In this document: piece by piece, positions 59,510 through 64,000 of the stretch
Layout of the letters: the number at the start of each line of letters is the position of its first letter
Position numbering within the stretch: the stretch's first letter is position 1
Source: Histoplasma ohiense
Lineage: Eukaryota > Ascomycota > Eurotiomycetes > Onygenales > Ajellomycetaceae
DNA: 64,000 bases
Assembly: GCA_017607445.1 (NCBI GenBank)
Contig: JAEVHH010000003.1
Location: 3,348,001 to 3,412,000, forward strand
Reading direction: 5' to 3'
Made by a program: the position numbers and the translations under genes
Notes under the pieces: model-generated
The model's database searches: none
Told to the model about the DNA's origin: nothing
Seen by the model: the letters and a program-made list of their open reading frames with translations, nothing else

Positions 59510-60150
59510 ATAGATTCACTGCAGTAGATAGGTTGGCAGCGATAGATTGGCAGCGATAGATTGGCAGCGATAGATAGGTTGGCAGTGGTAGGTTGGTTGG
59601 CAGCAATAGATAGATTCGCCGCGGTAGATAGGTTGGCAGCGATAGATTAGCAGCGATAGATTAGCAGCGATAGATTAGCAGCGATAGATTAGCAGCGATA
59701 GATTAGCAGCGATAGATTAGCAGTGATAGATTAGCAGCAATAGATTAGCAGTGATAGATAGATTGGCAGCAGCGATAGGTTGGCAGCGATAGATTAGCAG
59801 CGATAGATTAGCAGCGATAGATTAGCAGCGATAGATTAGCAGCGATAGATTAGCAGCGATAGATTAGCAGCGATAGATTAGCAGTGATAGATTAGCAGCA
59901 ATAGATTAGCAGTGATAGATAGATTGGCAGCAGCGATAGGTTGGCAGCGATAGATTAGCAGCGATAGATTAGCAGCGATAGATTAGCAGCGATAGATTAG
60001 CAGCGATAGATTAGCAGCAATAGATTAGCAGTGATAGATAAATTGGCAGCGATAGATAGGTTGGCAGCGATAGATAGGTTGGCAGCGATAGATAGGTTGG
60101 CAGCGGCGATAGCTTAGCAGCGAGGGATAGCTTAGCAGCAATAGATTGGT
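59510..60150. repeat. 14-bp minisatellite GATAGATTAGCAGC
   Basis: About 45 units, with variants GATAGGTTGGCAGC and GATAGATAGATTGGCAGC. A higher-order block of about 165 bp (a run of plain units, then AGCAGTGATAGATTAGCAGCAATAG-type variants, then AGATTGGCAGCAGCGATAGG) recurs three times between 59630 and 60045. Many CpG sites (GCGATAG) survive. A minus-strand frame of Cys-Gln-Pro-Ile-Tyr-Arg repeats is a by-product. Confidence 0.92.
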
Positions 60151-62150
60151 TGACAGCACTAGATGTATTATATAATCATCAGAACAGGACCAAACCTCAG
60201 TCAAAATCATAGTCAGTCCCAGGTCATGTTCTTATTTTTGATAGTCAGTCACTTTACATGAAATATCAAGATTTATTAGTCCCATTTCACTCATGTTCTA
60301 ATAATTCTAGTCACTTTACACTTCCATTCTGATCATGGTCCCATTGGAAATCACACCAAGAAATGGACTGGGACCAAATCAAATCAAATCAAATATGAAA
60401 TTCATGGTTCCACTGACCAGCCTAGCATTCAATGACTTATTCTGATGCATCAGTTTCAATTGTGAAGGGCTTTGTACAATCTGATTGAATAAGCACTGAA
60501 GATGTTGTCATACATTCTCTAAGCTCAAGAAAGATCTCTTTGCAGAAGATGTTTCAGATAATTGACTGAAATTTCTTTTTATAAAGCTCAGCATCTGTCT
60601 CTTTAAGAAGATCTGACAATAGAGCAGTAATTTATATAAAATTCTTTACAAATCTTCTGTAATAGAATGTCAGTTCTAAAAATTAATGTATATGATGTAC
60701 ATTTCTAGATCTTGACCATTTCATGATAACTTCTAGTTTTTCAGAGATTGAGTGTATATGACTCTCTCTTACAAGATGTTCCACAAACTTCAACTTCTTT
60801 GTATCAAATATATATTTTGATGATTTGATATAGAGCTTGTGCTCTGTCAGAGTTGTGAGCAGCCTGATTCACATGTTGTAGATGCTCTTTATATGAGTTT
60901 GAAAAGATTAAGATATTATCAAGATATATAAGACATGATTGACTGTTCTGTTTTACAAGAATTGTATTCATTATCATCTGAAAGATTGCAGAGGTGTTTG
61001 TAAGTTTTATAGATATCACAAAAAATTCAAACTTTCTTCATTGCATGTTAAACACTGTTTTGAGCACTGATAGTTCATCTACATGAATCTGTCAGTATTC
61101 TATAAGTAGATCAATCTTCATCAAGTATTGAGCATTTTCTACTGTATCTAGTTGTTGTTGAATTTGTGATAGTGAATATTCATTCTTTACAGTGAGTTTA
61201 TTGAGTGTCTGATAATCAATGCACATACATCATTCTTCATTTGACTTCTTTGTGAATAGAACTGAGAAGCTTCACACACTGAAGAATGATTGTATGAGAT
61301 CTCTTATCAACAACTTCTCTATCTATCATTGTAATTCTTTGAAATGTATTTGTGATAGAGAGTATATGTTGTGATTTATTGATTTTGCATTCTCTGTATC
61401 AATCTTATGAATGAATTCTCTTTTGAGTGGTAGAGAAGACAGAAGATTCATTCAGAAGATCTTCTTATACTTTTCAAACAGTGTCTTTATATACATTTCA
61501 TTTTTCAAATCTTTTACAGACAGCAGTTCTTTTGCCTCAGATTCTTTTATAATGTATAGAATACTCTGAATTAAAGATTTACACAGCACTCATTTCATTT
61601 GATATTGAGTGATGAGATTCAAATCTTCTGTCTCTGACATGCAGAATCTGCATCTTATATTCATAAATAAGATTATATGAATTTGATTCTTACAATCTGT
61701 CAACTGTATATAATATATACATCAATGAATTCAGAAATCATACTTCTGAAATCAATTGAGCCTCAAGATCAGATTGTATTCTACATTCAGAAGTATATAT
61801 ATTCAGATACAATAAAATCATCTCTCAAAATGCAAGAACATCTTTACTTTCACAGATGAGATAAGATAACAATTATTCAGAAGCTTTACTTGTTTAGATT
61901 TCTTTATTCATTATACATCAGACAATTGTTTTAGTATATGATCATTAATATACTTCATTGAAGTATTCATATTCAATAATATTTTCACTGCTATTTCTCT
62001 TTTTCATTTCAGATATTCTCTATACATCAGTGTATTCAGTTCTACAGCATTCAGATGTTCATCTGTTTTTTTTTCTACATTCATTTCATCATCTTTCTTC
62101 TATTTAGCTCTTATAAAATTCAGAGAATCATCTAATGCAGACAACTCATC

Positions 62151-63840
62151 TATTTCAGAGATCTTTAGTAGTTGATCAGTAAGCATCTCTGATTCTGCTG
62201 ATCTCTCTAGTTTTTTGACTTCTTCTTTTGAGAGTGATTATGACAATCTCTTGTGTTATGATTCTGTCAGCCACAGTGAAAGCACACTCTGTGTTTGTAA
62301 TATCAGACTACTCACTCTGGTAAATTCTTTTTGGAAGGGTTCACAGCTTTTGTGATAACATTGAAATTGATATTCATTGTGTCTGAGTGTTTTGATGATG
62401 AAACAGTAAGTGTAGATGTAAATCTTCTTGCATTCATCTGTATCTTTACTGCTTACTTTCACAGTTTGCTTGCTTGTTCTCTTGAGAGTAGTGTTTTGTA
62501 TGTTTTCTTCATTGTCTGTGGCTGTGGGTTAAGACACTTCCACTCAGTGTATAGATTGATATCTAAGCTGTGTATGAAGATTTGTAGACAGAAAGATGTC
62601 AGAAGCTTTTGATTTATTGCAAGCTAATATAAACTAAAATAAATATAGTACAATGCAAGATCTTCTTCTTGCTTGCATTCTATAAAGCATTCATAATGTT
62701 TGTCTTTGACATCTAATTCTTTGAAGTTATGCAGAATCCATTTTGTGAAATCATTTCATTTTTATAATAACTCATACTTATCAGACACTTCTGTGTTCAA
62801 CTTCTCAGCTGTCATTCAAAGAGATCTAGCTTTTCTCTTGAGAATAGATGCTGTGTGTAAGATCTACTGTAATTCAGTGGATTGCTATTCTGTGAGCTTG
62901 CACTTCATACAATAATGTGAATACATCTGATTCAATCAGTTGAGAGCAGTGTTGTTCTTACACTCACTATTGAAACATGATGGATTAGATAGATTGCCTG
63001 GCTTGATATATTCTGTAATGATTGATGTATTCTCAGAGAACATCATTCATGCTGTGTATGCTGAATCAGAGTTATTAGATGAAGTGTTGATGTTCAGAGA
63101 GTTGATTAAGCTACATGATGAAATCTTGAGTATTGCTGAACATTTGATCTCAAGATGTACACACTTCAGTTCTAAGTGTAGATCAATCATCTGAGTGTTT
63201 CATTCATTTCTGATATTTATAAAATTATCTGCAAAGCTTATAACATCTGCTGCTCATTGCTGAGTGACTTTTACACACTGACATTTCTTCTATATCTTGA
63301 GCTCTGTTTGATAAAGATTACACATTGTCAATATCTTCTTAAACAAGATGTTGCAGATGAGAAGCTTGTCATTCTTGAGTGCAAAAGCTGCTGCTCTATA
63401 TACTGCTTCTTATAAATCTTTGAAAATCAGTTGCATTTCATTCAGTTCAGATACAAGAAATAAGTGTTGATTGAAGATATTCATAATAATTATTGTCAGT
63501 TGTACATTTTTCTCTATATCTTAAGAATAACATTTGTAGTTGATTTTTTGTTGATATTTTTTTGATTGTACAACTGACTGACTTCTTCTTAAGCTTGCAA
63601 ATAAAGTGATTCTTTGAATCATTGTTCATCTCTACATCATCTTTCTATGCTCTTGACTCATCTCATATATGACAGTGAGTTGTCTGCTATTAATTTTGCA
63701 ATTGAAAGTGTTCTGACTTCACTGCTCATTCATACAATCAAGCTCTAGAGTATAGAGATGACCACACTGACATGATAACTATAACTCATGTTGTAGATGG
63801 AATTATCACACTCTCAGAAGTGTATGCTCTTTTCAGTTTA
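62151..63840 (-). pseudogene. gag: G5 gag
   Basis: A CCHC knuckle CFHCG-x-QNHNTRDC lies at about 62285-62243 on the minus strand, with TGA at the sixth position (Arg or Trp). It is followed by a Ser/Lys-rich linker and acidic segment (SAESEMLTDQLLKISEIDEL). Upstream (62300-63840) the sequence is heavily damaged and the capsid part cannot be followed in one frame. Confidence 0.65.
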
Positions 63841-63854
63841 GACATATTATCAGA

Positions 63855-64000
63855 TGTAGTTCAAAAGTTGCTTGAGCTGTTCAAAGCTTCTAAGCTTTGC
63901 AGCTCTTCTTATACAAATTAACTAGTGCAGTAGCATACACCATTCTTGATAATAGAGGGTGGTGTATGCCACAGAAGAATAATAAGCCGAAATTATTATA
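63855..64000 (-). repeat. G5 5' LTR, partial at window end
   Basis: Matches 54756-54900 closely, with transitions only at most differing sites (for example GGGTGGTGTATGCC against AGATGGTGTACATC). The hairpin is at 63874-63905. Truncated by the window end. Confidence 0.85.

Larger units (their letters stand above)
59177..60423. mobile_element. 1.25-kb non-autonomous element with minisatellite
   Basis: Flanked by the 10-bp duplication AGCATTCAAT (59167-59176 and 60424-60433); G5 RNase H reads on across it. Ends are weakly inverted: AGACTGACTGTG on the left, AGGCTGGTCAGTG reading inward from the right. No coding capacity. The left part has a perfect inverted repeat, the middle a 14-bp minisatellite, and the right part repeats words of the left (AGTCACTTTACA, CAGRTCATGTTCTT, GGGACCAAAT). 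A 10-bp duplication with inverted ends suggests a Mutator-like or similar DNA element; family not established. A related fragment is at 15973-16310. Confidence 0.7.
57141..62150 (-). pseudogene. pol: G5 pol (protease region, RT, RNase H, integrase)
   Basis: From right to left: a protease/linker region (YNLILRLNWFQKYDF, about 61770), RT with LPLKREFIHKIDTE (61425 on), CIDYQTLNKLTVKNEY (about 61230), MISIKLTNTSAIFQ (61019) and YLDNILIFSN (about 60935), where YLDD has become YLDN, losing a catalytic Asp. RNase H: TIETDASE (about 60455), split at 60424 by the minisatellite element, resuming at 59176 with ECSLLQVRE...KLSSAELNYSVYEKKLLAI. Integrase zinc end KCSNCQVSKS (about 58450), EIDLIEILS, then LTDNSANFIEKAVRHFIKQL (58172 on) and YHSHINEKV. 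The tail reaches about 57150. Frameshift-free over long stretches but full of TGA. Confidence 0.85.
54756..64000 (-). mobile_element. G5: Ty3/gypsy element, minus strand, runs off the window
   Basis: LTR starts at 54756 (TGCAGTTCAAAG) and 63855 (TGTAGTTCAAAA) share at least 146 bp. Between them on the minus strand: gag knuckle, RT, RNase H, integrase and the C-terminal integrase tail (LKS.F...YALKE, then LWSS.ALSS and STLTK-like), a type common in ascomycete gypsy elements without chromodomain. About 9.1 kb between LTR starts, enlarged by a nested 1.25-kb element and an unexplained ~2-kb 3' region. Confidence 0.85.

Noticed and set aside
59510..60150. CRISPR-like array
   Set aside because: Units are only 14 bp, contiguous without spacers, in a eukaryotic element.

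Overview
The window is AT-rich, CpG-poor nuclear DNA made almost wholly of decayed retrotransposons nested inside one another. I see no host gene, tRNA or rRNA. The element types point to a filamentous ascomycete (Pezizomycotina): Ty3/gypsy chromoviruses with 471-, 337- and ~265-bp LTRs, a Tad-like two-ORF LINE, and an R1/Tad-type LINE with endonuclease, RT and RNase H. Species cannot be assigned from the sequence alone. My working names are G1, G2, G3 and G5 for gypsy families, LINE-A/B for two copies of the Tad-like element, and LINE-C for the other LINE.

Layout. 1-1109: 3' end of a LINE-C copy, inserted in the 3' part of an upstream G1. 1110-15972: G1 (+), with 5' LTR, gag, pol, an antisense gene and 3' LTR, plus one extra LTR; a whole G2 element (minus, 6497-12439) sits inside its integrase. 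15973-17000: fragment of a minisatellite-bearing repeat and unidentified DNA. 17001-17777: inverted G1 copy (G1'). 17778-18894: 5' end of LINE-B, cut at 18895 by a second G2 copy (G2b, minus) that runs in pieces to 54755 and beyond. Inside G2b lie LINE-C (20805-25738), LINE-A (26101-54584) and G5 (54756 to beyond the window end). Inside LINE-A lie a tandem G3 array (27063-40884, +) and a single G3 (G3c, 46356-53780, minus). Inside G5 lies a 1.25-kb non-autonomous element with a 14-bp minisatellite. Most insertions are confirmed by target-site duplications: 5 bp for gypsy elements, 10-12 bp for LINEs, 10 bp for the minisatellite element.

How they are built. G1 and G3 are chromoviruses with gag and pol in different frames (pol at -1) and a C-terminal chromodomain. 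Both carry, between pol and the 3' LTR, an extra gene on the antisense strand whose start codes for a six-cysteine module (C-x2-C-x10-11-C-x8-9-C-x2-C-x6-C). In G1 this gene has two recognisable phase-0 spliceosomal introns. This is the most interesting feature of the window.

Decay. Nearly all in-frame stops are TGA at positions where Trp (TGG) or Arg (CGA) is expected; TAA/TAG are rare. LTR pairs differ by C-to-T/G-to-A transitions at CpG and CpC/GpG, while CpA looks largely untouched. This is unlike classical Neurospora RIP (CpA to TpA). All genes here are therefore listed as pseudogenes, although LINE-A, G2 and G3b keep long frames.
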